Assembly (NCBI GenBank): GCA_025934435.1
Contig: JAICYB010000032.1
Coordinates: 1 to 37,900 of the forward strand
Direction: 5' to 3'
Origin: Actinomycetes bacterium
GTDB taxonomy: Bacteria; Actinomycetota; JAICYB01
Length of the DNA stretch: 37,900 nt
The first letter of the stretch is position 1; every line of letters starts with the position of its first letter. The notes under the pieces are model-generated. The model did no database searches and had not been told where the DNA came from. It saw only the letters and a program-made list of their open reading frames with translations. Of this stretch, positions 1 to 7,900 are shown piece after piece. The position numbers and the translations under genes are program-made.

Positions 1-320
1 GAGACCTGATCGCGCATCCGCACGCGTCCGAGCCGGCGACTCACCGTGTGTCCGAGTTGCTCGAGTAGCGCGGCGTACAGCGCGTTCAACTCGAAGCAAT
101 AGCCGCCGCGTCGACGTACGACGATCTTGTCGAAGAGCGACGGCACATCGAGCCGGACGGGGCGCCCGAGCGGAATGTCGAGGTTCTCGAACGGAACGTT
201 ACGGACGTGCGCGCGATGGAGCGTCGTGAGGGACCCGTCCGAATCTTCCAGACCGATGCGCCCGAGATAGCGTTCGACGTCTGACGCGGAGAGTTCGCCG
301 CCGTACCAGAGCTCGGTCAT
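1..320 (-). CDS. nat: Arylamine N-acetyltransferase, C-terminus cut by window edge
   Basis: This is the N-terminal 106 codons of an arylamine N-acetyltransferase, a cytosolic enzyme that moves acetyl from acetyl-CoA to arylamines or hydrazines through a Cys-His-Asp triad. The visible part carries the family signature VPFENLDIPLG (about residues 42-52) and the active-site block RRGGYCFELNALY, with Cys75 as the predicted nucleophile. The His and Asp of the triad would lie beyond base 1. The ATG at 318-320 overlaps the stop of the upstream S51 peptidase as ATGA, so the two are translationally coupled. Family assignment is secure; the physiological substrate is not known. Confidence 0.93.
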   Translation of the reverse strand, partial: MTELWYGGELSASDVERYLGRIGLEDSDGSLTTLHRAHVRNVPFENLDIPLGRPVRLDVPSLFDKIVVRRRGGYCFELNALYAALLEQLGHTVSRRLGRVRMRDQV

Positions 321-874
321 CCGTCGATCACGAGGACGTCGCCGTCCCGGAACGTCCGGTGTGGGACGCGCTCCCGGCGCAGGTACGCGACCACGGGATC
401 CATCTCGGCGAGCCCGGAGTGCGGCACGAATACGAAGTCGAGCACACCGAGGCCCTCGAAGATCGCTTCACCGCTCAGATCCGATGGAGGGTCGCAGAGG
501 TCGAGCCCGCGAAGCGTGGGGGAGAGCACGGCGGGGCCCGCGCTGTAACCCGCGTAGGCGATCGCGTCGCGACGCAGGAGATCGACGATCTTCCGATCGG
601 TGCCGTGGACGGCCATCGCATGCCGCAGCGCGAAGACGTTCCCGCCACGGACCCACAGAAGATCGAAGCCCTCGATATCGGACGACTCACGAAGGTCGAG
701 CTCCGTCCCTTCGACGCCGATCGAGCTGAGCGTCTCGATCTCCTCGTCGACACCGCGCTCGCCGTACGGATCCATCGCGTTGGCGATGACGGCGGCGCGT
801 GGTTCGTCCGGAAGCATCGCGAGAAGTCGTTCGGACGAATCACCAAGACCCTGCGACGACAGGTAGAGGCGCAC
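317..874 (-). CDS. Peptidase S51 (PepE / dipeptidase E-like)
   Basis: This 185-residue protein resembles the S51 serine peptidases (aspartyl dipeptidase PepE, cyanophycinase-like), which use a class I glutamine-amidotransferase-like fold. The nucleophile elbow AYAGYSAGPAVLSPT places the catalytic serine at about residue 111. The preceding LLWVRGGNVFAL segment and the downstream VFVPHSG histidine (about 152) fit the family. It is slightly shorter than E. coli PepE. I chose the GTG at 872-874 (VRLYLSSQGLG) because the fold begins there. An ATG at 914-916 would add 14 residues of non-family sequence, and longer starts run into the divergent gene. Its TGA overlaps the start of the N-acetyltransferase. 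The substrate is unknown. Confidence 0.87.
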   Translation of the reverse strand: MRLYLSSQGLGDSSERLLAMLPDEPRAAVIANAMDPYGERGVDEEIETLSSIGVEGTELDLRESSDIEGFDLLWVRGGNVFALRHAMAVHGTDRKIVDLLRRDAIAYAGYSAGPAVLSPTLRGLDLCDPPSDLSGEAIFEGLGVLDFVFVPHSGLAEMDPVVAYLRRERVPHRTFRDGDVLVIDG

Positions 875-935
875 GCCGACAGCGTGACATGTCGTGTTAC
901 GGTCGCGTCCTGACATCCGGACTCGGAGGGGAACC

Positions 936-1889
936 ATGCGTTGGCGTTCGCTCGCCGTTGTCGGCTTCTTCTGCCTGATCGCCGGTCTAACATCGGCGCC
1001 CGCGCAGGCGGCGTCGAAGACGCACGTTGCCTGCGATACCTCGGACCTCTTGACGAAGATCGCCGCGGCGAATTCCGCCGCGAACCGCGACGTGCTCGTC
1101 CTCGCGCACAGGTGCACGTACGTCCTCACCTCGGCGGTTGGAAGTGACGCCATAGACATCACGTCCGACCTGTCCATCGTCGGCAACGGCTCGATGTTGC
1201 TTCGGAACGCGACCGCGCAGTTCCGGGTGCTTGGCGTATTTTCGGCCACTCATGTCGTGATCTCGCATCTCACGGTCGCCGGCGGGCACGCGCCGAACGG
1301 CGCGGCGCCCGGTCCGAATCCGGGCCAAAGCGGAGGCGGGATCGCGAACGCCGGAACCCTGACGCTGAAGTCCGTCATCGTGACCGGGAACGTCGCCGGC
1401 GGCGGCACGAGCGACGCCGGCGGCGCTGTCGGTGCCGGCGGCGGTAGCGGCGGAGGGATCAGCAACGCCGGCACCCTCAGGATCGTCGGCTCGAAGATCA
1501 CGTCGAACCACGCCGGCGACGGATCCCTCGGCGCCTTCGTCAGCGGCCCCGGCGGGAACGGCGGCGGCATCGACAACAGCGGCTCGCTGACGATGATCAG
1601 GACGACCCTGGCGAACAACTCCGCGGGCAGCGGAGGGGGAAGCGCTATGACCGGAGGCTTTGGCGGCGCCGGAGGCGGTCTCCACATCGGCACGACGGCG
1701 CCGACGAAGATCAGTCACTCGTCGATCGTCGGTGATCGGGCGGGAACGTCGGGGTCCGGCGGCGTTGTCAGTACCGGAGGCGGGGTCAGAAACGACGGCC
1801 CGCAGATCACACCGCGAAGCACCGTCATCAGGCGCAATACCCCTGATAACTGCGCGCCGAGCGGTAGCGTCCGGCACTGCCACGGCTGA
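936..1889 (+). CDS. Secreted right-handed beta-helix repeat protein
   Basis: This 317-residue exported protein begins with a Sec signal peptide (MRWRSLAVVGFFCLIAG, cleavage near APAQA-AS, residue 25). The mature part is built of glycine-rich coils of the type GGGIxNxGTLTxxxSxITxN. The pattern GGGI(A/S/D)N(A/S)G recurs three times and the ladder of hydrophobic positions is typical of parallel beta-helix (pectate-lyase-like, polymorphic outer-membrane-like) proteins. No lipobox, LPXTG motif or transmembrane tail is visible, so it is probably released or loosely bound. The ATG is preceded by a strong ribosome site, GGAGGGG at 926-932. The gene is divergent from the S51/N-acetyltransferase pair. 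No catalytic residues can be assigned, and the ligand is unknown. Confidence 0.82.
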   Translation: MRWRSLAVVGFFCLIAGLTSAPAQAASKTHVACDTSDLLTKIAAANSAANRDVLVLAHRCTYVLTSAVGSDAIDITSDLSIVGNGSMLLRNATAQFRVLGVFSATHVVISHLTVAGGHAPNGAAPGPNPGQSGGGIANAGTLTLKSVIVTGNVAGGGTSDAGGAVGAGGGSGGGISNAGTLRIVGSKITSNHAGDGSLGAFVSGPGGNGGGIDNSGSLTMIRTTLANNSAGSGGGSAMTGGFGGAGGGLHIGTTAPTKISHSSIVGDRAGTSGSGGVVSTGGGVRNDGPQITPRSTVIRRNTPDNCAPSGSVRHCHG

Positions 1890-1902
1890 GCCGTCCCCGA
1901 AC

Positions 1903-1926
1903 GTTCTAGGTATTTCGACCTAGAAC
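1903..1926. repeat. Perfect 9-bp inverted repeat with 6-nt loop
   Basis: GTTCTAGGT at 1903-1911 is the exact reverse complement of ACCTAGAAC at 1918-1926, separated by ATTTCG. It lies 14 bases after the beta-helix stop and 30 bases before the cyclase ATG. There is no T-tract on either side. It could be a factor-assisted transcription end for the upstream gene or an operator for the cyclase. The AT content is notable against the GC-rich background. Confidence 0.55.
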
Positions 1927-1955
1927 AGTGACGTCCCACCCGTCATGCTCCGGTC

Positions 1956-3479
1956 ATGGCTGGGGGGCTGGGCAGGCTCTATCGGCGGATGGGACGCTTC
2001 TATGTGGTCCTGTTGTTCGCCGCCGCGTCCATCCTGACCTTCGCTCTGTCGTCGATCTTCCTGTACGTCGCCGCGGTCCCGTACCTCGGCCTGACCGCGA
2101 ACCAGTTCCGGCACATCGAGATCCTCGCGATCGTCTGGATGCAGAGCGGGCTCGGTCTCGCCGGCGTGTTCACGATCGCGGGCTCACCCGCGGCCTTCCG
2201 GTGGATGTTCGGGAAACGGGACGCGGAGCACGCCGTCGAGGTGCGGCGTCAGATCGGGCGGCTGTCCAGCCGTCATCCGATCCTCGGCGCGCCGCCGATC
2301 GTCATCGGGAGCTTTCCAGCATTGATCACCCTGCTGCACACCGCGCATCCGACGTGGTACCAGTCAGCGTCCATCGCTCTCGGGAACTGCGTTGGCATCT
2401 CGCTCGGCGTCGCGATCTTCATGGCGATCACCGAGACGCTGAACCGGCCGATCCTCGTGGAGCTCGACCGGGATTTCCCGGAGACGAGCGTGGCGGTGCA
2501 AGAACGGGCCGTGTCGGCGCGTCCGCGCATCGTGATCTCGAGCTTGCTCGTGGTGTGGGCGAGCGGATGGCTCACCGCGGGACTCGTGGTACACGCGAGG
2601 TCACCGGGGCAGCAGATCGCGCTCGGGGTGTTCACGGGGCTCGCGATCGCGATCACGTTCGGTCTCAGTCTGACCTTTGCACTCTCGGTTTCGATCTTCA
2701 GGCCACTGCGCGCACTTGCCGTTGCGACACGACGCGTCGCGGCCGGCGACCTGACGACTCGCGTTCCGATCGAGACGAACGACGAGATCGGCGAAGTCGC
2801 CCGGAGCTTCAACAACATGGTCCATGGTCTCGCGGAGCGAGAAGCGCTCCGTTCGGCCCTCGGAACCTACGTCGAACCGAGCGTGGCGCAGCGACTCATC
2901 GCCGAAGGACAGATCCTCGAAGGTGAGGCGGTGGATGTAACGATCATGTTCGTCGACATCGTTTCGTTCAGCGCGCGAGCCGAGTTGATGCCGGCCGAGG
3001 ACGTCTGCTCGATGCTCAACGAATTCTTCGGACTCGTCATCCCTGCTGTCACCGAGTTCGACGGCCACACGAACAAGCTCCTCGGCGACGGACTGATGGC
3101 CGTGTTCGGTGCGCCGGTCAAGCTCGATGATCATGCCGACCGTGCGCTGAAGGCAGCATTCGCGATCCAAGAGCGGCTGGACCAGCGTTACCGCGGGACG
3201 CTTCGCGCCGGCGTCGGCCTCAACTCCGGACCGGTCGTGGTCGGCACGATGGGCGGCGGGACGAAGCTCGACTTCACGGTCATCGGCGATGTCGTCAACG
3301 TCGCGTCACGGATCGAAGCACTGACGCGTCAGACGAGTGACTCGATCCTGCTCACGGAAGGAGTGCGCGAACGGCTCACGCTTCCCAAGCCGGCGTTGTC
3401 GAGCCGGGGGCCGATCGACATCCGCGGACGCGCCGAGCCCGTGTCCGTCTTCGCCGCCCTCTCCCGGGTCCCGGCGTAA
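1956..3479 (+). CDS. Membrane class III adenylate cyclase with HAMP domain
   Basis: This 507-residue protein should make cAMP from ATP at the inner face of the membrane. Six hydrophobic segments (about 15-40, 54-75, 110-128, 138-160, 191-213, 219-245) are followed by a HAMP linker (about 246-298, ending DEIGEVARSFNNM) and a class III catalytic domain (about 325-505). All canonical residues are visible: metal-binding Asp334 (FVDIVSF) and Asp378 (LLGDGLMAVFGAP), adenine-selecting Lys374 and Thr441 (DFTVIGD), and transition-state Asn448 and Arg452 (VVNVASR). The layout matches the mycobacterial six-helix HAMP cyclases (Rv1318c/Rv3645 type). The ATG at 1956 has only a weak ribosome site, and ATG 1989 is an alternative. 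This is the best candidate for a fully active cyclase in the window. Confidence 0.93.
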   Translation: MAGGLGRLYRRMGRFYVVLLFAAASILTFALSSIFLYVAAVPYLGLTANQFRHIEILAIVWMQSGLGLAGVFTIAGSPAAFRWMFGKRDAEHAVEVRRQIGRLSSRHPILGAPPIVIGSFPALITLLHTAHPTWYQSASIALGNCVGISLGVAIFMAITETLNRPILVELDRDFPETSVAVQERAVSARPRIVISSLLVVWASGWLTAGLVVHARSPGQQIALGVFTGLAIAITFGLSLTFALSVSIFRPLRALAVATRRVAAGDLTTRVPIETNDEIGEVARSFNNMVHGLAEREALRSALGTYVEPSVAQRLIAEGQILEGEAVDVTIMFVDIVSFSARAELMPAEDVCSMLNEFFGLVIPAVTEFDGHTNKLLGDGLMAVFGAPVKLDDHADRALKAAFAIQERLDQRYRGTLRAGVGLNSGPVVVGTMGGGTKLDFTVIGDVVNVASRIEALTRQTSDSILLTEGVRERLTLPKPALSSRGPIDIRGRAEPVSVFAALSRVPA

Positions 3480-3484
3480 GAAAA

Positions 3485-3510
3485 GGGGGCCCGGCCGAAG
3501 CCGGACCCCC
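3485..3510 (-). terminator. Intrinsic terminator with UUCG tetraloop
   Basis: Read on the minus strand, GGGGG-T-CCGGC pairs with GCCGG-G-CCCCC around a TTCG loop: an 11-bp stem including one G-U wobble, followed directly by TTTTCTT. On the plus strand the wobble becomes a C-A mismatch and no T-run follows. It therefore mainly ends the ArsR-SRPBCC transcript and sits exactly between the two convergent genes. Confidence 0.85.
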
Positions 3511-3520
3511 GAGGAAGCGA

Positions 3521-4018
3521 TCACTCCGACAGCGTCTTGTCCGTCTCGAGGAAGGACTTGAGGTCGGACAGGATCCACGTCCACCCGCCGCCGGCGCCTT
3601 CCGTCCACTTGCTCGCGACCATCTGCGCGTGGAGCGGCGCGCCTTCGAGCTCGTGCACGAGCGTCAGCCGCGTGAACCCCGGTGACTCTTCCGCGATCTC
3701 GTAGGTGAGTCGCGTCGCCGGTTCGGTGGTGTAGTCGTCGCTGAAGTGCGCGTGCCACGTGTGGACGAGTCGCTTCGGCGGGTCGTACTCGATCACCTCG
3801 CCGTCGATGATCACGTCGGGAGCACCACCGAATTGCTTCATCTCGTCCGTCGCGTACGCCTTGAACGAACCGCCGACGCGTGGCTCGACCTCTTGACGCG
3901 ACTTGTACGCGTACTTCTGCGTCCACTCCGGTGAAGTGATCGCGTCCCACACCTTCTGCGCGGACGCCTTGATGTACACCTCGTAGACCTGCGTCGTCCT
4001 CACTTCGGTCATCGTCAT
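3521..4018 (-). CDS. SRPBCC / AHSA1-type (START-like) protein
   Basis: This 165-residue cytosolic protein of the activator-of-Hsp90-ATPase-like SRPBCC family has a helix-grip fold that binds a hydrophobic ligand or partner. Visible features are VYEVYIKASAQKVWDAIT at the start, the GGSFKAY segment, DGEVIEYDPPKRLVHTW in the middle and the C-terminal helix around WTWILSDLKSFLE. The ATG at 4016-4018 overlaps the ArsR stop as ATGA, and this two-gene ArsR-SRPBCC arrangement is widespread. The product is thus co-regulated with, and probably controlled by, the adjacent ArsR repressor. The ligand is not predictable. The stop is followed by a good intrinsic terminator. Confidence 0.9.
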   Translation of the reverse strand: MTMTEVRTTQVYEVYIKASAQKVWDAITSPEWTQKYAYKSRQEVEPRVGGSFKAYATDEMKQFGGAPDVIIDGEVIEYDPPKRLVHTWHAHFSDDYTTEPATRLTYEIAEESPGFTRLTLVHELEGAPLHAQMVASKWTEGAGGGWTWILSDLKSFLETDKTLSE

Positions 4019-4335
4019 GCCAACTCCTCCAACTCGTCTTTGAGCTCCAGGAGTGCGGATACCTGTCGCTCCGTGTATTTGTCGATCCACCGGTTGTGGA
4101 TCTGACGGATCGGGACCGGGTTCAGGAAGTGCAGCTTCTCCCGGCCCTGCCGTCGCGTGACGACGAGACCCGCATCTTCGAGCACTCGCAGGTGCTTCAT
4201 CACACCGAACCGCGTCATCTCCAGCTCCGACTCCAGCTCGGAAAGCGTGCGGCCGTCACGCTCGAAGAGCCGGTCGAGGAGGAAGCGCCGCGTCGGGTCT
4301 GCGAGCGCCTTGAAGACACGATCTTCGTCGTCCAC
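4015..4335 (-). CDS. ArsR-family winged-helix repressor, leaderless GTG start
   Basis: This roughly 106-residue ArsR/SmtB-type DNA-binding protein contains FKALADPTRRFLLDRL (helix 1 region) and the recognition helix in MTRFGVMKHLRVLEDAGLV, followed by the wing RRQGREKLHFLN. There are no Cys or His clusters of metal-sensing ArsR members, so it belongs to the SRPBCC-partner subgroup. I chose GTG at 4333-4335. The only upstream alternative, TTG at 4369-4371, coincides with a consensus -35 box and would place the operator inside the gene. With the GTG start the transcript would begin at or one base before the start codon. It overlaps the SRPBCC gene by four bases and probably represses its own operon. 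Confidence 0.9.
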   Translation of the reverse strand: MDDEDRVFKALADPTRRFLLDRLFERDGRTLSELESELEMTRFGVMKHLRVLEDAGLVVTRRQGREKLHFLNPVPIRQIHNRWIDKYTERQVSALLELKDELEELA

Positions 4336-4341
4336 GTGCCA

Positions 4342-4371
4342 AGGATATGTGACCTTTTGGTCACCTGTCAA
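4342..4371 (-). promoter_or_regulatory. Promoter with palindromic operator in the spacer (ArsR autoregulation)
   Basis: On the minus strand TTGACA (4371-4366) is followed by an 18-base spacer and TATCCT (4347-4342). The spacer contains the perfect inverted repeat GTGACC-AAAA-GGTCAC (4364-4349). The -10 box ends seven bases before the GTG start codon of arsR, which implies a leaderless mRNA. A repressor bound here would block RNA polymerase directly, as expected for ArsR autoregulation. Confidence 0.8.
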
Positions 4372-4439
4372 GACCCGGCGATGAGCCGCTAGGAGAGGGG
4401 TTCGTCCTACCTTCGGAAGCGAACGACGACGAGGAGGAC

Positions 4440-4700
4440 ATGCCGGAGATCACGCCGAATCTGTCTTTGGCCGACCGCTACCGGGATTCGCTGCACGCCG
4501 GCGTTGGGCTTAACTCGGGAGCCGTCGTGCTTGAACGATCGGCGGCGGAACGAAGCTCGACTTCACCGTCATCGGTGACGTCGTAAACGTCGCGTCGCGA
4601 GTCGAGGCGCTCACGCAAGAGACGAAGGATCCGATACTGCTGACCCAAGGCGTGCGCGAACGGCCACGTTGCCCGATCCGGCGCGTTCGGAACTCGTCGA
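4440..4700 (+). pseudogene. Decayed adenylate cyclase fragment (C-terminal half)
   Basis: A good ribosome site (GAGGAGG) and ATG at 4440 open a 48-codon frame that soon matches the cyclase at 1956-3479: YRDSLHAGVGLNSGAVV corresponds to its YRGTLRAGVGLNSGPVV. A one-base deletion near 4536-4543 shifts the frame. The match then continues as GGGTKLDFTVIGDVVNVAS and RVEALTQ in the next frame. A second one-base deletion near 4664 shifts it again at the ERLTLP equivalent, and similarity fades by about 4700. The metal-binding half, HAMP and membrane parts are missing. It cannot encode a functional cyclase. The likely origin is an ancestral tandem duplicate of the upstream cyclase with an internal deletion that joined an N-terminus to the end of the catalytic domain. 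Confidence 0.85.
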
Positions 4701-4992
4701 TCCGAGGCCGAGAAGAGCCGGCAAGCTGCACGAAGCTACGGTTGGCAAGTCCCTCTGTTTGTGTTGCCTGTGGTGGTGAAACCAGGATTCCGCTACCGGA
4801 CCTTTGCTGCCAGCTGCTCGAACGTGCGACCGCCTTTAGCAGGTGAGTCAACTTCAGCGGTGGGGATTCTCGCGACCGCGTTGGAGGCGTTCATCTGTGC
4901 CGAACGGAACGGACACCGGCAGCGTTCCCTTGTATGGTCGCCACCTGAAAGCTAGGGTGGGTTCGGGTAGGTAGCTGCAGGGGGGATTCTGG
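4701..4992 (+). promoter_or_regulatory. Upstream region and likely promoter of the FecR surface-protein gene
   Basis: No convincing gene lies in this 290-base stretch. A plausible sigma-A-type promoter is TTGTAT (4930-4935), a 17-base spacer and TAGGGT (4953-4958), giving a leader of about 28 bases. A purine-rich ribosome site (AGGGGGGA, 4979-4986) precedes the ATG at 4993. The assignment rests on spacing and box similarity only. Confidence 0.4.
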
Positions 4993-7900
4993 ATGGGAGC
5001 GCGGGCAGTCCCGCCCACGCGTGAGCGCGGGCGTAGCGTTTCGAAACTCGAGGTCGCACGACCTCGTGTGTCGTCGCCACGACGCAAGCCGTCACTGCCG
5101 GTCTTGATCGCGGGCGCCGTCGCACTTCTACTCGTTGGTGCGTTGATCCCGCTGTTCGCGCTGCGAGGAGGTTCGTCAGCTGCCGCTGCGGTCGGCGTCT
5201 TACATCGAAACGTCGGCGTCGAGATCGGCGGGCGTTCGCTCAAGGCGGCGACGGCTGCCGACCGGTTGCGCACGGGTGACACCGTCCAGACCGACCCGGC
5301 CGGACAAGCCGAGGTCAGATGGTTCAAGGGTTCGGTCACACGGCTCGACGTCAACACGAGGTTCACTCTCGGCGATCTCATCGACAAACCGGGACGCCGT
5401 GTTGCGACCGGCAAGCTGCATGTTGGTCGAGTGTGGAACCGTGTCGCGAAGCTCACCACGAAGCAGGATCGATTCGAGATCGGTTCGCCCCATGCGATCG
5501 CAGCCGTCCGCGGCACTGCGTTCATCGTCGACTGTCGTCATCTGCCGACGTGCTATTTCACGGTCATCGACGGCTTCGTCCTCGTCACGACCTCGGACGG
5601 CAAGTCGGTACTCCTGACTGCCGGACAGAGCGTCGGCGTCGACGGCGCGGGTCATCTGCTCGGCGTGCGAGACGTCAGCGGTTCGCAGCTGCTTCGTGAT
5701 CCCTGGATACGGGCGAACCTGGTGCGAGACGGCAAGTCTGAAGTGCTCGGCGACGCGATCGCTCCGGTAGAACGAGCGAAAGCACGAACCGACCTGAATA
5801 CGAGTTCGTCGCCGACGGCTTCGTCCGACTCGTCGACGCAGCAGACGTCTCCGACGTCGTCCGACAGCCCGGCGGTTGTAGAGTCGAACGTCGTCGTCCC
5901 GCCGACGAAGTCGTCCGGACCGTTGCCGTCGAACCTTCCGCCGCTACCGCAACGCGGCGGTGGGGGTGGTGGTGGTGGTGGCGGCGGCAACGGCGGAGGT
6001 GGCGGCGGGAACGGCGGCGGAGGTGGCGGCGGAGGTGGCGGCGGGAATGCCGCACGTATGTCCGGCGTCGTCACCGATTCGACGAGCGGAACACCGATCG
6101 CCGGGGCACGCGTTCGAGATGCGACCGCGTCGAAGTCGACACTCACGGCCTCCGACGGTTCCTATGCATTGCGCGGACTGACGAGCGGTCCGCAGACGAT
6201 CCGCATCAGGGCGTCCGGCTACGACGCGGGGACGAAGAAGGTTCGCCTTGCGCAAGGTGAGAACACGGAGAACTTCGACCTCCTGCAACAAGCGACGCTG
6301 AGCGGGACGGTCACCGACGCGCAGAGCGGTTCGCCGGTGAGCGGCGTGACGGTCGCCGTCGGTTCGCGTTCGGCGAAGAGCGCGGCTGACGGGACATACA
6401 CCGTGACCAATGCGCCGACCGGATCGCAGACCGTCACGGCGACGGCGACGGGATATCAGAGCGCATCGGCCACGGCCACGATCAACCCGGGCACCAACTC
6501 TCTGGATTTCGTTCTCGTTCCGGCGACCGCGAGCACGGGAACGGTGACCGGACATGTCACCGACGCGACGACGACGTCGCCGATCTCCGGTGCCGCCGTT
6601 TCGATCGGCTCCCGGTCGACGCAAACGGCGACGGACGGCTCCTACACGATCTCGAACGTTCCGACGGGATCGCAGTCGGTTACCGCGAGCGCTACCGGAT
6701 ACCAGTCGAACACGAAGACGGTGACAGTGGGCGCGGGGTCGAACACGGTCGATCTTGCTCTGGCCGCGACGACCTCGACGACCGGCACCGTGACGGGACA
6801 CGTAACCGATGGCTCGACGACGTCGCCGATCGCCGGCGCGACCGTTTCGATCGGTTCGCAAACGACACAAACCGCGTCGGATGGTTCGTACACGATCTCG
6901 AACGTTCCTACCGGACAGCAGACCGTCGGCGCGACCGCGCCGAACTATCGCGCCGCGTCGCAGAACGTCACCGTCCAAAGAGGGACGAACACGGCGAACT
7001 TCGCGCTCCAGGCGGCCGGAGTCGGGACGATCAGCGGGGTCGTCACCGATGCCACGTCCGGATCGCCCATCGGCGGCGCGACCGTGAGCGTCGGCTGTCT
7101 TTCAGCGCAGACGGCTTCGGACGGCAGCTACACGATCGACGGCGTCGCTACGGGGTCGCAGACCGTCTTTGCGGACGCGACCGGCTACCAGTCGTCGAGC
7201 CAGAACGTCGACGTGGCGAGCGGGCCCAACACAGTGAACTTCTCGCTCACTGCCATCCAATACGGAACCGTCACCGGCACCGTGAAGGATGCATCTACGG
7301 GGGCCGCCATCAGTGGTGCGACCGTTGAGGACTTCTCCGGCGGTTCGACGCAGACGGCAACGGATGGGAGCTACACCCTGACGAACGTCCCGACCGGGAA
7401 CCAAACGATCGAGGCCTTCGCGACGAACTACCAGTCGTCGCAGCAGAACGTCACCGTCACAACCGGCACGACGACGGCGAACTTCACGTTGACGGCGATC
7501 CAGCGCGGGACGGTGACCGGAACGGTGAAGGACGCATCGACGAATGCCGCGATCGCGGCCGCGACGGTCGAGGACTTCTCGGGGCACTCGACACAGACGG
7601 CGTCCGACGGTAGCTACACGCTGAACAACGTTCCGACCGGCCAGCAAACCATCGAAGCGTTCGCCACGAATTACCAGTCGTCGTCGCAGAGTGTGACCGT
7701 GACCACTGGGACGACGACCGCGAACTTCACGCTGACGGCCGTCCAGCGCGGCACCGTAACGGGTGCCGTCACGGACTCGAGCACAGGTGCGGCGGTGAGC
7801 GGAGCGACCGTTGAGGACTTCCATGGTGACTCGACGCGAACGGCGGGAGACGGGACGTACACGCTGAGCGGCGTCCCAACGGGCAGCCAAACGATCGAAG

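Noticed and set aside
987..1883. 298-codon antisense frame opposite the beta-helix gene
   Set aside because: Arg/Ala-rich shadow; the plus strand has a ribosome site, signal peptide and beta-helix repeats.
4347..4364. Possible Crp site (TGTGACC...GGTCAC)
   Set aside because: Half-site spacing is wrong for TGTGA-N6-TCACA, and the dyad fits an ArsR operator inside the arsR promoter.
5652..6146. Proline-rich frames antisense to the glycine tract
   Set aside because: They are the mirror of poly-Gly codons on the plus strand, without start signals or family resemblance.
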